In this document: positions 11,493 to 20,285 of the stretch, piece after piece | Numbering within the stretch: position 1 is the first letter of the stretch | How the letters are laid out: every line of letters begins with the position of its first letter | Source of the DNA: Protaetiibacter sp. SSC-01 | GTDB taxonomy: Bacteria > Actinomycetota > Actinomycetes > Actinomycetales > Microbacteriaceae | Length of the DNA: 64,000 nt | Direction of reading: 5' to 3' | Assembly: GCF_014483895.1 (NCBI RefSeq) | Contig: NZ_CP059987.1 | Location: 1,922,001 to 1,986,000, forward strand | Translations under genes and position numbers: made by a program | Notes under the pieces: model-generated | The model's database searches: none | Told to the model about the DNA's origin: nothing | Seen by the model: the letters and a program-made list of their open reading frames with translations, nothing else

Positions 11493-12032
11493 TCACTCGA
11501 TGGCGTGGTCGTGCACGGTCGTGCTGAGCGTCGTGCCGTTGAGCTCGAGGTAGAGCTGCTTCTCGGTGACGGAGACGGTCATCTCGTTGCGCCGCTCGAG
11601 CGCGCGCGTCGCGTCGTCGACGAAACCGGGGTCGAAGCTGTGCAGCACGATGTGCTCTGCGCGGTGGATCTTCTTGCCCGCCCACTGCGGCAGCAGCTTC
11701 GCGGGGTCGCGGTGCGTGTAGATGGTGGCGCGGCCGGCGGCCTTGCTGCCCGTGTGCAGGCGGGCGGCATCCGGTGCACCCACCTCGATCCACGCGGTCA
11801 GGCGGCCCGTGAGGTCGCGGATGACGACGGCCGGCTCGTCGGTGGCGGAGACGCCCTCCGTGAAGGCGATGCCCTCCTCGTACTCGAGGCAGTAGGCGAG
11901 CACGCGCGTGAGCATGAACGCCTCGGTCTCGGACGGATGCTGCGCCACGCGCAGCGCGAGCTCCTCGTAGACGCCGCGGTCGACATCCGCGAGGTGCACC
12001 GTGAAGGTGTGGATCGTCGCGCCGGCAGCCAT
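11493..12032 (-). CDS. yaeQ: YaeQ family protein
   Basis: This 179-residue protein matches YaeQ length and its characteristic segments: [20 protein letters not shown] at the N-terminus, then LARVL-like [17 protein letters not shown] and [16 protein letters not shown]. YaeQ folds like a variant of PD-(D/E)XK nucleases, but its cellular role is unsettled. The gene stands between pabB and leuS on the same strand. Its stop lies 83 bases before the leuS start. TAGGCT sits 8 bases before the ATG, so a very short leader is possible. Confidence 0.85.
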   Translation of the reverse strand: MAAGATIHTFTVHLADVDRGVYEELALRVAQHPSETEAFMLTRVLAYCLEYEEGIAFTEGVSATDEPAVVIRDLTGRLTAWIEVGAPDAARLHTGSKAAGRATIYTHRDPAKLLPQWAGKKIHRAEHIVLHSFDPGFVDDATRALERRNEMTVSVTEKQLYLELNGTTLSTTVHDHAIE

Positions 12033-12043
12033 GGCCCCCGAGC

Positions 12044-13414
12044 CTACGCGGACTCCGGATGCGCGCCGAGCGCGGCGAGCAGCGCGGCGGCCTTGAGGCG
12101 CGCCTCGGCGAGCTCGGCATCGGGGTCGGAGAGCGCCGTGATGCCGCCGCCCGTGCCGACGGATGCGCCCCTCGCGTCGAGCACGATCGTGCGGATCGTC
12201 ATGGCCAGGTCGGCGGAGCCGTCGGCGGCGAGGTAGCCGAACGCGCCCGCGTAGGGGCCGCGGGGGCGGGCCTCGAGCCGCTCGAGGAGGTCCATCGCGC
12301 GGCGCTTGGGAGCGCCCGTCATCGAGCCGGCCGGGAAGCACGCCGCGACGGCGTCGACCGCGCCGAGGCCGTCGCGCAGGCGGCCCTCGATCGTCGACAC
12401 GAGCTGGTGCACGTGCGCGTACGACTCCACCTCGAGCAGCCCCGTCACGGCGACCGAGCCCGTCTCGCACACGCGCGAGAGGTCGTTGCGCATGAGGTCG
12501 ACGATCATGAGGTTCTCGGCGCGCTCCTTCTCGCTCTCGACGAGCTCGGTGCGCAGGCGCGCGTCGTCGGCGGGGTCCACACCGCGCGGGCGGGTGCCCT
12601 TGATGGGGCTCGTGCGCACGACGCCGTCGGACGCGACCTCGAGAAAGCGCTCGGGCGACGCCGACGCGAGGGTCGTGTCGCCGATGCGCAGGAGGCCTCC
12701 GTGGTGGGTCGCGCTCGACGCGCGCACGGCGTCGAACACGTCGAGCGCGTCGAAGTCACCCTCGACGCGGGCCTCGGTCGTGAGGCACAGCTGGTACGCC
12801 TCGCCCTCGCGGATCGCGTCGCGGCACGCCTCGATGTTGGCGAGGTAGCGGGCGGGAGTGTCGTGCCAATGGACAGAGGTGGTCGAGGAGTGAGCCGGAG
12901 GCACGCGTCTCGAGACCACCGGCTCGAGTCCTGCGTCCGCGGTGGTCTCGAGACGCGTCGCTTCGCGGCGCTCCTCGACCACCTGGATCGTGCGCTCCCG
13001 CCACTCGGCGAGCTCGCCCTCCCACGCGTCGCCGAGCGCGAGCAGCTCCGCCGAGCCATCGGCCTCCACGACGACGAGCCGGTCGACGCGCAGGAACGCG
13101 GCATCCGGATGCGGCCCCCGCGCGGCCACGGGCATCCCGACGGTCTCGCCCCGCAGCTCGTAGCCGAACCATCCGACGAGACCGAGCGGCACCGCCCCGA
13201 GCGGCTCGTCGACGCGCAGCGTCGTGAGCTCGCTCCGGAGTGTCGCGAGCACCTCCCCCTGCGGAGGCACGACCCGCGCCCCCGACCCGACGAAGGCACG
13301 ACCCCCGGGCCCCGAATCGAGCCAGAACGCATCCCCCTCGGGATGCAGAGCGGCGAAGAGATCGCGTGCCCGATATACCTCTCCGAGCGGATGCCGCAGG
13401 AGCCGGGGACGCAT
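12044..13414 (-). CDS. pabB: Aminodeoxychorismate synthase component I, with repeat-derived insert
   Basis: This 456-residue chorismate-binding enzyme makes 4-amino-4-deoxychorismate for folate. PIKGTRPRG lies near residue 271 and favours PabB over Trp[17 protein letters not shown] lies near 300 and [10 protein letters not shown] near 366. Residues 144-180 (starting [13 protein letters not shown]) are encoded by an inverted pair of dispersed repeat B and sit between the N-terminal and catalytic parts. The frame is kept across it. The start is the ATG 11 bases from the divergent pabC start, with a TAGACT box 6 bases before it, so transcription may be leaderless. Confidence 0.92.
   Translation of the reverse strand: MRPRLLRHPLGEVYRARDLFAALHPEGDAFWLDSGPGGRAFVGSGARVVPPQGEVLATLRSELTTLRVDEPLGAVPLGLVGWFGYELRGETVGMPVAARGPHPDAAFLRVDRLVVVEADGSAELLALGDAWEGELAEWRERTIQVVEERREATRLETTADAGLEPVVSRRVPPAHSSTTSVHWHDTPARYLANIEACRDAIREGEAYQLCLTTEARVEGDFDALDVFDAVRASSATHHGGLLRIGDTTLASASPERFLEVASDGVVRTSPIKGTRPRGVDPADDARLRTELVESEKERAENLMIVDLMRNDLSRVCETGSVAVTGLLEVESYAHVHQLVSTIEGRLRDGLGAVDAVAACFPAGSMTGAPKRRAMDLLERLEARPRGPYAGAFGYLAADGSADLAMTIRTIVLDARGASVGTGGGITALSDPDAELAEARLKAAALLAALGAHPESA
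12878..12984. repeat. Dispersed repeat B, inverted pair inside pabB
   Basis: One arm begins GGTGGTCGAGGAG and ends CGTCTCGAGACCACC. The opposite arm reads GGTGGTCTCGAGACGCGTCG and ends GCTCCTCGACCACCT. The block lies wholly within the pabB frame, with no stop codon. Related single copies are intergenic near 20.57 kb and 36.91 kb. Confidence 0.85.
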
Positions 13415-13426
13415 AGCCTGAGTCTA
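13414..13426. promoter_or_regulatory. Divergent leaderless promoter pair for pabB and pabC
   Basis: The two ATG codons are 11 bases apart. The 17-base sequence from 13412 to 13428 begins CATAG and ends CTATG. It contains TAGCCT six bases before the pabC ATG and, on the other strand, TAGACT six bases before the pabB ATG. Each -10-like box overlaps the other gene's start codon. Confidence 0.55.
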
Positions 13427-14256
13427 TGAGCGCGCCGTCATCCGCCCCCGTGGCGACCACGTCGCTGTGGCAGCGCGGGGAGCTCGTGGCGCGCGAGGAC
13501 TGCGACATCGCGCCCGCGATCGTCGAGGTCGCCGATTCGTGGCTCGTCGAGGAGGGCGCCGTGCGCGGCCTCGACCTGCACCGCGAGCGCTTCCTCACCT
13601 CGATCCCCCGCTCCCGGGCGCGCGATCTCGACCTCGAGGCCTTCTGGGACGCCGCCATCGCGAGCATCCCGCGCCACGGCACCTGGTTCCCCCGCGTGGA
13701 GCTGCGCGAGCAGCTCGGAGCACCGCAGCTGCTCTTCCGGCTGCGCGAGGCGCCCGCCCTGCAGCGCTCGCTCGTGCTCACGACCCACACGGGCCGCGAC
13801 CCCCGCACGACACCGACCGTCAAAGGCCCCGACCTCGCGTCGATGGTGCGGCTGCGCACCGAGGCACAACGCCGTGGAGCGGATGAGGCGGTGCTCGTGA
13901 CGGCGGACGGTCACGTCGTCGAGGGCTCCACGACGAGCATCGTCTGGTGGGAGGGCGGCACGCTCGCCGTCGTCGACCGCGCGCTCCCCCGCATCCCCTC
14001 GACGACCGAGCGCACGGTCGTCGCGCTCGCGACCGCGCTCGGCGTGCCCGTCGAGGAACGCCGCGTGCGTCCCGAGGAGCTCGACGGGCTCGAGGTGTGG
14101 GCGCTCAACGCGCTGCACGGCATCCGCATCGTCACGGCGTGGCAGGGCGGGCCGCCGGCGACCGCCGAGGAGCCCGGCCGGCTCTCGCGCTGGCGCCTGC
14201 GTCTCGACGCGCTCCGTCGTCCGCTCCCCGAGGGGAAGGGCGGCACCGCGGCGTGA
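13426..14256 (+). CDS. pabC: Aminodeoxychorismate lyase, class IV aminotransferase
   Basis: This PLP enzyme of fold type IV has 276 residues and is expected to release p-aminobenzoate from the PabB product. The PLP lysine is most likely K133 in TPTVKGPDLASM. EGSTTSIVWW near residue 166 is the conserved downstream family segment. It is divergent from pabB, which supports the folate role over branched-chain aminotransferase or D-amino-acid transaminase. Its stop overlaps the start of the DedA-like gene (GTGA). No Shine-Dalgarno sequence fits between the two divergent genes. Confidence 0.88.
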   Translation: MSAPSSAPVATTSLWQRGELVAREDCDIAPAIVEVADSWLVEEGAVRGLDLHRERFLTSIPRSRARDLDLEAFWDAAIASIPRHGTWFPRVELREQLGAPQLLFRLREAPALQRSLVLTTHTGRDPRTTPTVKGPDLASMVRLRTEAQRRGADEAVLVTADGHVVEGSTTSIVWWEGGTLAVVDRALPRIPSTTERTVVALATALGVPVEERRVRPEELDGLEVWALNALHGIRIVTAWQGGPPATAEEPGRLSRWRLRLDALRRPLPEGKGGTAA

Positions 14257-14942
14257 GCTGGTTCAACGAGATGCTCATGGCGATCCTCGACGCCGTGCAG
14301 TCGGTCGACCCCGTGCTGCGCACGCTGCTCGCGGGCGTCGGCATCATGCTCGAGACCTCGGTGCTCGTCGGGCTCGTCGTGCCCGGCGACACGATCGTCA
14401 TCGTCGCGGCGACGGCCGTCGACAGCCCCCTCGAGTACGCGGCGCTCGTGGCCGTCGTCATCATCGGCGCTCTCGCGGGCGAGTCGATCGGCTTCGCGCT
14501 CGGGCGCTTCTTCGGCCCGCGCATCCGGCACTCCCGCCTCGGGCGCCGCATCGGCGAGACGCACTGGCAGCGCGCCGAGAACTACGTCGACCGGCGCGGC
14601 GGCATCGCGGTGTTCATCTCGCGGTTCCTGCCCGTGCTGCACTCGCTCGTGCCTCTCACCGTCGGCATGAGCACGATGAGCTACCGCCGATTCATCTCGT
14701 GGACGGCGCCCGCGTGCGTGCTGTGGGCGTTCGCCTACGTGACGGTCGGCTCGGTCGCCGCGGGGTCGTACCGCGAGCTCGCGAACCAGCTGCACTACGC
14801 CGGGTACGTGTTCGTCGGCGTCATCGTGCTGTTCCTGATCGTCGTGGTCGTCGTGAAGAAGCTGCTCGAGCGCTCCGAGGCGCGGCACTGGGCGCGGCCG
14901 GGCGACGGGGACGCGAACACGGTCGAACTGCCGGAGGAGTGA
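14253..14942 (+). CDS. DedA/VTT family membrane protein
   Basis: This 229-residue polytopic inner-membrane protein has family stretches: an N-terminal LVGLVVPGDTIVIVAATAV (the P-G-[DE] motif), GESIGFALGRFFGPR, and ISRFLPVLHSLVPLTVGMST. Two or more C-terminal hydrophobic helices follow, with a charged tail. DedA proteins act in membrane homeostasis and probable lipid-carrier translocation. The substrate here is unknown. The start is GTG, overlapping the pabC stop. It converges on the ABC importer genes across an inverted repeat block. Confidence 0.9.
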   Translation: MSWFNEMLMAILDAVQSVDPVLRTLLAGVGIMLETSVLVGLVVPGDTIVIVAATAVDSPLEYAALVAVVIIGALAGESIGFALGRFFGPRIRHSRLGRRIGETHWQRAENYVDRRGGIAVFISRFLPVLHSLVPLTVGMSTMSYRRFISWTAPACVLWAFAYVTVGSVAAGSYRELANQLHYAGYVFVGVIVLFLIVVVVVKKLLERSEARHWARPGDGDANTVELPEE

Positions 14943-14954
14943 GAGCGGGTCAGG

Positions 14955-15058
14955 CGGGGGGCTGGTTTCGACACGCCGCCTCTGGCGGCTACTCAACCAG
15001 CGAGTGATCGCCGCCGGGTTGAGTAGCGAGCGCAGCTCGCGTGTCGAAACCAGCCCCC
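14955..15058. repeat. Inverted pair of dispersed repeat A between convergent genes
   Basis: The left copy reads GGCTGGTTTCGACACG ... CTACTCAACCAGCG, and the right copy is its reverse complement with a different centre. The outer arms GGGGGGCTGGTTTCGACACG and its complement are nearly perfect. The block lies exactly between two convergent stop codons (14942 and 15068). It can form a long hairpin on either transcript, so it may act as a two-way terminator. Confidence 0.8.
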
Positions 15059-15067
15059 CTGAACCCC

Positions 15068-15982
15068 CTAGATCAGCCCCTGCTCCCTGAGCCACGCCGT
15101 CGCGATCGCCGCGGTCGACTCCTGGTCGACGGTCGACTTCACGTTGAGGGCGACGAGGCCCTCGGGCGTGAGCTTCGCGCTCACGGCGTTGATGACATCC
15201 GCGATCTCGTCGGCGATGTCGGCGTTCACAAGCGGCACGACGTTCGACGCGAGGAAGAGGCCCTTCGGGTCGTCGAGCGTCACGAGCTCCTCGGTCTGGA
15301 TGCGCGGGTCGGCGCTGAAGACGTTGGCGATGTTGACGGTGCCCGCGACGAGGTCCTCGACGGTCGTGTCGCCCGTGGCCTGGAACTGCACCTCGACGCC
15401 GTACTTCTCCTGGAGGCCGCTCGGACCGTAGGGGCGCTCCTCGAGCTCCGGCGGACCCCCGAGCACGAGCGGCACGCCGATGCCGGCGAGGTCGTCGAGG
15501 CTCGAGAGACCGTGCTCGTCGGCGAAGGCCTTCGTGACGTTGTAGGAGTCCTGGTCGGTCGCGGGCGACTGGTCGAGCACCGTGAGACCGTCCGGCAGCG
15601 CCTCCTGGAGCGCGGCGTAGACGTCCTCGGAGGCGGTCGCCTCGGTCGTGTCGTCGTAGAACTGCAGCAGGTTGCCCGTGTACTCGGGGAACAGGTCGAC
15701 GGTGCCGTCCTCGAGGGCGGGCAGGTAGGCGTCGCGCTGGCCGATGCTGAACTCGCGCTCGACCTCGAAGCCGGCGTTCTCGAGCGCCTGCGCGTAGATC
15801 TCGGCGATGATCTCGTTCGAGTAGTAGGCCTGCGACCCGACGACGATGGTGCTGCTGTCGGAATCCGGTTCCGTGGTGCCCGAGTCGAGCGGGTCCCCGG
15901 TTGCGCACCCTGAGAGGGCCAATGCCGCCCCCACCGCGGCCGCACCGAGTGCGAGCCGGCCCTTGTTCCGTGCTGTGAACAT
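15068..15982 (-). CDS. Glycine betaine/choline-type ABC substrate-binding lipoprotein
   Basis: This 304-residue protein has a lipoprotein signal with the lipobox LALSGC (Cys26), followed by an OpuAC/ProX-type domain. Its landmarks are IVVGSQAYYSNEIIAEIYAQ, DLFPEYTGNLLQF and LASNVVPLVN. It is the last gene of a four-gene operon encoding an osmoprotectant importer of the OpuC class, which has separate binding protein, two permeases and ATPase. The exact ligand (betaine, carnitine, choline or proline betaine) cannot be read off. GAGAAGAGAGAACGAC precedes the ATG. Confidence 0.9.
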   Translation of the reverse strand: MFTARNKGRLALGAAAVGAALALSGCATGDPLDSGTTEPDSDSSTIVVGSQAYYSNEIIAEIYAQALENAGFEVEREFSIGQRDAYLPALEDGTVDLFPEYTGNLLQFYDDTTEATASEDVYAALQEALPDGLTVLDQSPATDQDSYNVTKAFADEHGLSSLDDLAGIGVPLVLGGPPELEERPYGPSGLQEKYGVEVQFQATGDTTVEDLVAGTVNIANVFSADPRIQTEELVTLDDPKGLFLASNVVPLVNADIADEIADVINAVSAKLTPEGLVALNVKSTVDQESTAAIATAWLREQGLI

Positions 15983-15997
15983 GTCGTTCTCTCTTCT

Positions 15998-16732
15998 CTA
16001 CTTGGTGGCAGGTTCCACCGCCGCACGACGCCGGGACGGCGCCTCGCGGACGTCGGGGGTGCGTCCCGCGGTGACCCCGCGCGGGACGACGAGGTGCTGC
16101 GCGAGCGCGAAGAGCCCGTCGAGCACGAGGGCGAGCGCGACCACGATGAGCGCCCCGCCGAGGATCTGGTCGAAGCGCCGCAGCTGCAGCCCCTGGATGA
16201 TGTAGTAGCCGACCCCGCCGAGGTTGACGTACGCGGCGATCGTGACGGTCGCGACGACCTGCAGGGCCGCCGAGCGGAGCCCGCCGATGAGCAGCGGCAG
16301 GCCGAGCGGCACCTCGATGCGCCACACGATCTGCCACTCGGTCATGCCCATCGCGCGGCCCGCGTCGATGACGCGGCGGTCGATCGCCTCGAAGCCCGAG
16401 TAGGCGCCCGCGAGGATCGACGGGATCGCGAGCAGCACGAACGCCGTCACCGCGGCCTCCGGCTTGTGCAGCACGCCGAACAGCAGCACGAGCAGCACGA
16501 GCAGGCCGAACGACGGGATCGCGCGCGCGGCTCCCGAGACGGCGACGGCGACCTCGCGCCCGCGTCCCGTGTGGCCGATGAGCCAGCCGAGCGGGATCGC
16601 GATCGCGGCCGCGACCGCGAGCGACACGAAGGTGTAGAACAGGTGCTCCCCGATCGCGCGGTCGATCGGGTGCGACCCCGTCATCCGATCGGGGCTGAAG
16701 ATCCACGCGAAGGCGTCGGCGAAGAGGTTCAT
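15998..16732 (-). CDS. Osmoprotectant ABC permease (OpuC type)
   Basis: This 244-residue inner-membrane permease has the BPD-type EAA-like loop (IDAGRAMGMTEWQIVWRIEVP) and TIAAYVNLGGVGYYIIQGL. It has about six membrane segments. The start MNLFADAF overlaps the stop of the other permease in an ATGA arrangement. The frame upstream of it is the shadow of that gene. It probably pairs with the second permease as a heterodimer. Confidence 0.9.
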   Translation of the reverse strand: MNLFADAFAWIFSPDRMTGSHPIDRAIGEHLFYTFVSLAVAAAIAIPLGWLIGHTGRGREVAVAVSGAARAIPSFGLLVLLVLLFGVLHKPEAAVTAFVLLAIPSILAGAYSGFEAIDRRVIDAGRAMGMTEWQIVWRIEVPLGLPLLIGGLRSAALQVVATVTIAAYVNLGGVGYYIIQGLQLRRFDQILGGALIVVALALVLDGLFALAQHLVVPRGVTAGRTPDVREAPSRRRAAVEPATK

Positions 16733-17421
16733 GCGGCACCCCCGTCCGGCAGGGCGACGCGTGCCGCCCGCACCGCGCGGCGCCCGCGATCGCGTCGCGC
16801 CCACGGCATGAGCAGCCGCCCCGCGAGCACGAGCAGCGCGTCGACGATGAGCGCGATCGCCATGACCGCGACGACCCCCGCGAACACCTCGGGGATGATG
16901 CGCCGCTGGAGGCCGTTCGTGAAGAGGTAGCCGAGGTTGTCGACGCCGATGAGGATGCCGACGGTCGCGAGCGAGATCGTCGAGACCGCCGCGACGCGCA
17001 GGCCCGCGAGCACGACGGGCCCCGCGAGCGGGAACTCGACGGTCCAGAAGCGCCGCCACGGGCCGTAGCCGATCGCGACGGCCGCCTGCCGCACAGCCGG
17101 ATCGACCGAGCCCAGCGCATCCGCCACCGACCGTGCCAGGATCGCGACCGCGTAGATCGTGAGCGCGATGACGAGGTTCGCCTCGGACAGGTAGCTGATG
17201 CCGAGCGTCGGCGGAAGCAGCGCGAAGAGCGCGAGCGACGGGATGGTGTAGAGCAGGCCCGTGACCGTGAGCACGGCCCCGCGCGTGAGCCTGTAGCGGA
17301 ACGCGACCCAGCCGAGCGGGATCGCGATGAGGAAGCCGAGAACGATCGGCAGCGCGCTCTGCCGCAGGTGCTCGAGCGCGAGCCCGGCGATGAGGTCGAG
17401 GTTCGCGAGCACCCAGGTCAT
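16729..17421 (-). CDS. Osmoprotectant ABC permease (OpuC type)
   Basis: This 230-residue membrane protein starts MTWVLANLDLIAGLALEHLR, with the EAA-type loop VRQAAVAIGYGPWRRFWTVEFP and TISLATVGILIGVDNLGYLF. It is coupled by an ATGA overlap to the ATPase gene upstream and to the second permease downstream, so all are likely made from one message. The basic C-terminal tail (RRDRGRRAVRAAR) is cytosolic. Confidence 0.9.
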   Translation of the reverse strand: MTWVLANLDLIAGLALEHLRQSALPIVLGFLIAIPLGWVAFRYRLTRGAVLTVTGLLYTIPSLALFALLPPTLGISYLSEANLVIALTIYAVAILARSVADALGSVDPAVRQAAVAIGYGPWRRFWTVEFPLAGPVVLAGLRVAAVSTISLATVGILIGVDNLGYLFTNGLQRRIIPEVFAGVVAVMAIALIVDALLVLAGRLLMPWARRDRGRRAVRAARVALPDGGAA

Positions 17422-18239
17422 GCCTCGCCCTCCAGCAGCACCCCCTGGGTGCGACCGGCCGTGTCGACGAGCACCGTGCCGTTCGGCGTGCTCTTGGTGC
17501 GCAGGGCGCGCGACCCCCGCTCGGCGCCGATGAACGAGGCGACGAACTCGCTCGCGGGCGCCTCGATGATCTCGGACGGCGAGCCGAGCTGTGCGATCTG
17601 GGCGCCCGTCTCGAGGATCACGACCTGATCGCCCAGCAGGAACGCCTCGTCGATGTCGTGCGTCACGAAGACGACGGTCTTGTCGAGCTCGCGCTGCAGA
17701 CGGATGGTCTCCTGCTGCAGCTCGGCGCGCACGATGGGGTCGACGGCGCCGAAGGGCTCGTCCATGAGCAGGATGTTGGGGTCGGCCGCGAGGCCGCGCG
17801 CGACGCCCACGCGTTGCTGCTGACCGCCCGAGAGCTGGCTCGGGTAACGCTTCGCGAGGGAGCGGTCGAGCCCGACGGTGTCGAGCAGCTCGAGCGCGCG
17901 CAGGCGCGCCTCACGCCGCGGCACGCCGTTCAGCACGGGCACGGTCGCGACGTTGTCGACGACCGTGAGGTGCGGCAGGAGGCCGCCGTTCTGCATGACG
18001 TAGCCGATGCCGCGCCGCAGCTTCACGGGGTCGCGCCCCTGCACGCTCTCGCCGTCGATCTCGATCGTGCCCGAGGTGGGTTCGACCATGCGGTTGATCA
18101 TGCGCAGGAGCGTCGTCTTGCCGCTGCCCGACGAGCCCACGAGCACCGTAGTCTTGCGCGCCGGGATGACGAGGCTGAAGTCGTCGACCGCCACGGTGCC
18201 TTCGGGGAAACGCTTCGTCACCGACCGGAACTCGATCAT
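17418..18239 (-). CDS. Osmoprotectant ABC transporter ATPase
   Basis: This 273-residue ATP-binding protein is the first gene of the operon. Walker A GSSGSGKTT is at residues 35-43, the signature LSGGQQQR near 138, Walker B ILLMDEP near 158, and the switch histidine in VFVTHDIDEAF. There is no C-terminal CBS pair of the OpuAA type. The chain ends after a short segment, so osmotic sensing through CBS domains is not supported. The start MIEFRSVTKRF has GGAGGGCGGGC directly ahead. Confidence 0.92.
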   Translation of the reverse strand: MIEFRSVTKRFPEGTVAVDDFSLVIPARKTTVLVGSSGSGKTTLLRMINRMVEPTSGTIEIDGESVQGRDPVKLRRGIGYVMQNGGLLPHLTVVDNVATVPVLNGVPRREARLRALELLDTVGLDRSLAKRYPSQLSGGQQQRVGVARGLAADPNILLMDEPFGAVDPIVRAELQQETIRLQRELDKTVVFVTHDIDEAFLLGDQVVILETGAQIAQLGSPSEIIEAPASEFVASFIGAERGSRALRTKSTPNGTVLVDTAGRTQGVLLEGEA

Positions 18240-18372
18240 GCCCGCCCTCCGCTGGACCGGTGCGGGGTGACCGGTCTGCCTCCACTCAACCGTATGGAGG
18301 CCCACCGACGCTGGGCATTACGAAAACGTCACCCGTGCGCTATGCAGCGCACGACGGATGCCGCCCCGCGGC

Positions 18373-19020
18373 TCAGGAGGGAAGCGGCAGGTACTCGGCG
18401 AGAACGCTGCGCATGACCGCGCGTGCCGCGTCGAGGCGTGCGGCGTCGCCCTTCGCGTCGCGCGCGAAGGCACGCGCGATGAGCGCGTCGGCGGCCTCGT
18501 AGGCGAGCTCGAAGCCCGTGCGGGCGCGCTCGTCGTCGGCGAGCTCGAAGCGGTCGACGAGCGCCTCGAAGATCGTGCGGGCGACGACCGAGTTGCGGGG
18601 CTCGCCCTCGGCGGGGCGCAGGTCGAGCACGTCGCCGAGGCGGATCGAGGCGAACCCGGTCTCTGTGCGGAAGAACTCGACGAGCGCGTCGAACGACGCC
18701 GAAAGCGCGGCGAACCAGTCCTCGTGCTGCGGCTCGGCGACGACCGCGAGGAGGCGCTCGGTGAGGCGCTCCTCGTTGCGGGCCGCGAGGCTCTGCAGCA
18801 CGGCGATGCGGTCGGGGAAGTAGCGGTAGACGGTGCCGATCGAGGCGCCCGCACCATCCGCGACCATCGCGGTCGTCAGGCGCTCGTATCCGATCTCGGC
18901 GACGACCGCCGCGGCGGCGTCGAGAAGCGCAGCGAGCCGCGCGGTGCTGCGGGCCTGCATGGGCTCGTTGCGGATCAGGCTCGCGTGGATGTCGCGGGCA
19001 GCGGACAGAGTCTCGGGCAC
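18373..19020 (-). CDS. TetR family transcriptional regulator
   Basis: This 215-residue repressor-type protein has an N-terminal HTH around ARLAALLDAAAAVVAEIGYE and ASIGTVYRYFPDRIAVLQSL, the standard TetR recognition helix region. The ligand-binding half is variable. The start is GTG (VPETLSAARD) with GGAGTGAACCC ahead. It is divergent from the App1-like gene (82-base gap) and follows no obvious operon partner. Possible targets are that gene, itself, or the importer operon downstream. Nothing in the sequence decides between them. Confidence 0.85.
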   Translation of the reverse strand: MPETLSAARDIHASLIRNEPMQARSTARLAALLDAAAAVVAEIGYERLTTAMVADGAGASIGTVYRYFPDRIAVLQSLAARNEERLTERLLAVVAEPQHEDWFAALSASFDALVEFFRTETGFASIRLGDVLDLRPAEGEPRNSVVARTIFEALVDRFELADDERARTGFELAYEAADALIARAFARDAKGDAARLDAARAVMRSVLAEYLPLPS

Positions 19021-19102
19021 GGGTTCACTCCTCGTCGTCGTCGCGATTCTAGCCCGTAGAACCCTTTGTCTGGGCTGAAGGATGACGTGACACACTGGAC
19101 GG

Positions 19103-20158
19103 ATGGAGCCCCCCGCCGAGGCCTCGCCCGCCGCCCCGGCGAAGCCGCCGCGACATCACCTCGCGTCCCGCATCGAGGACGCCGTGCACCGTTTCCGCGA
19201 GCGCCGCGGACGCCGTCGCGGGCTCGTGCCCACGATCGTGCCGTTCCCGGGCTACGGGGGCGACGGATGGATGCGCGTGCTCGGCCGAGTCGTGCTCGTG
19301 AAGCCCGGCCGCCGCGCCCCCGACAGGTACACGAGCATCCGGGGTTGGCGCAGCTTCACGAGCATCCCCGTGGGCGCCGCCGAGATCCACGTGCAGGCGG
19401 GCGACGTCGAGCACGTCATCCACGCCGACCGCGGCGGTGTCATCGACGCACGCGTCGAGGCGGAGCTCGCGCCGGGCTGGTCGTCGGTGCTCCTGACGCT
19501 CGAGGGGGCGGATGCCATCGAGGCGCCCGTCTTCGTCGTCGGCGGGGACGTGCGGTTCGGCCTCGTCTCCGACATCGACGACACGGTCGTCGTCACGGCG
19601 CTCCCCCGCCCCCTGCTCGCAGGCTGGAACACCTTCGTCGTCAACGAGCACGCGCGGCGGCCCGTGCCCGGGATGCCGGTGCTCTACGACCGGCTCATGG
19701 CGGCGCATCCGGGCTCCCCGATCATCTACCTCTCGACGGGCGCGTGGAACACCGTGCGCACGCTCGACCGCTTCCTGTCGCGCAACCTCTACCCGCGCGG
19801 CACCTTCCTGCTGACCGACTGGGGGCCGACGCCCGAGCGCTGGTTCCGAAGCGGTCAGGAGCACAAGAAGCAGAACCTCGCGCGCCTCGCCGCCGAGTTC
19901 CCGCACGTGCGCTGGCTGCTCGTCGGGGACGACGGTCAGCACGACGAGCTGCGGTACCGCGAGTTCGCGGATGCGCACCCCGGCAACGTCGCGGCGGTCG
20001 CGATCCGCGAGCTGACGCCGGGCGAGGCGGTGCTCGCGGGTGGTCGCTCGCAGCGCGCGTCGCACGACGACTCGGCCCCGTGGGTCTACGGGGTCGACGG
20101 CGCGGAGCTCGCGGAGCAGCTCGCCGAGCTCGGGATCCTCTCCACGCCGCGCGCCTGA
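19103..20158 (+). CDS. App1-like (DUF2183) phosphatase-domain protein
   Basis: This 351-residue protein has an HAD-like catalytic start, GLVSDIDDTVVVT near residue 155 (DxDxT/V motif), then IIYLSTGAWNTVRTLDRFL, LTDWGPTPERWFRSG, HKKQNL and LLVGDDGQHD. These are the conserved blocks of the App1/DUF2183 domain. Yeast App1 is a phosphatidate phosphatase. The bacterial substrate is not established. No signal peptide or membrane segment is visible, so the protein is probably cytosolic. The ATG lies 82 bases from the divergent TetR gene. Confidence 0.88.
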   Translation: MEPPAEASPAAPAKPPRHHLASRIEDAVHRFRERRGRRRGLVPTIVPFPGYGGDGWMRVLGRVVLVKPGRRAPDRYTSIRGWRSFTSIPVGAAEIHVQAGDVEHVIHADRGGVIDARVEAELAPGWSSVLLTLEGADAIEAPVFVVGGDVRFGLVSDIDDTVVVTALPRPLLAGWNTFVVNEHARRPVPGMPVLYDRLMAAHPGSPIIYLSTGAWNTVRTLDRFLSRNLYPRGTFLLTDWGPTPERWFRSGQEHKKQNLARLAAEFPHVRWLLVGDDGQHDELRYREFADAHPGNVAAVAIRELTPGEAVLAGGRSQRASHDDSAPWVYGVDGAELAEQLAELGILSTPRA

Positions 20159-20189
20159 GACCCGGTTCTTTCCAGCCGCGACGCGACCG

Positions 20190-20219
20190 TTGTCCCCCGC
20201 TCGGGGGCCCTGCTACCGT
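20190..20219 (+). promoter_or_regulatory. Probable promoter of the small membrane-protein gene
   Basis: TTGTCC (-35) and TACCGT (-10) are separated by 18 bases. The -10 box ends 66 bases before the ATG of the 86-residue protein. Confidence 0.45.
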
Positions 20220-20285
20220 GGTGCCACCCCCGCGCCGGCTCCCCCGTCGGCACCACCCACCCCCACCCCCATCCCGGAGCCCCGA

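Noticed and set aside
8803-11553. Plus-strand open frame of about 900 codons opposite leuS
   Set aside because: It is a shadow of leuS codon bias and carries no recognisable domain.
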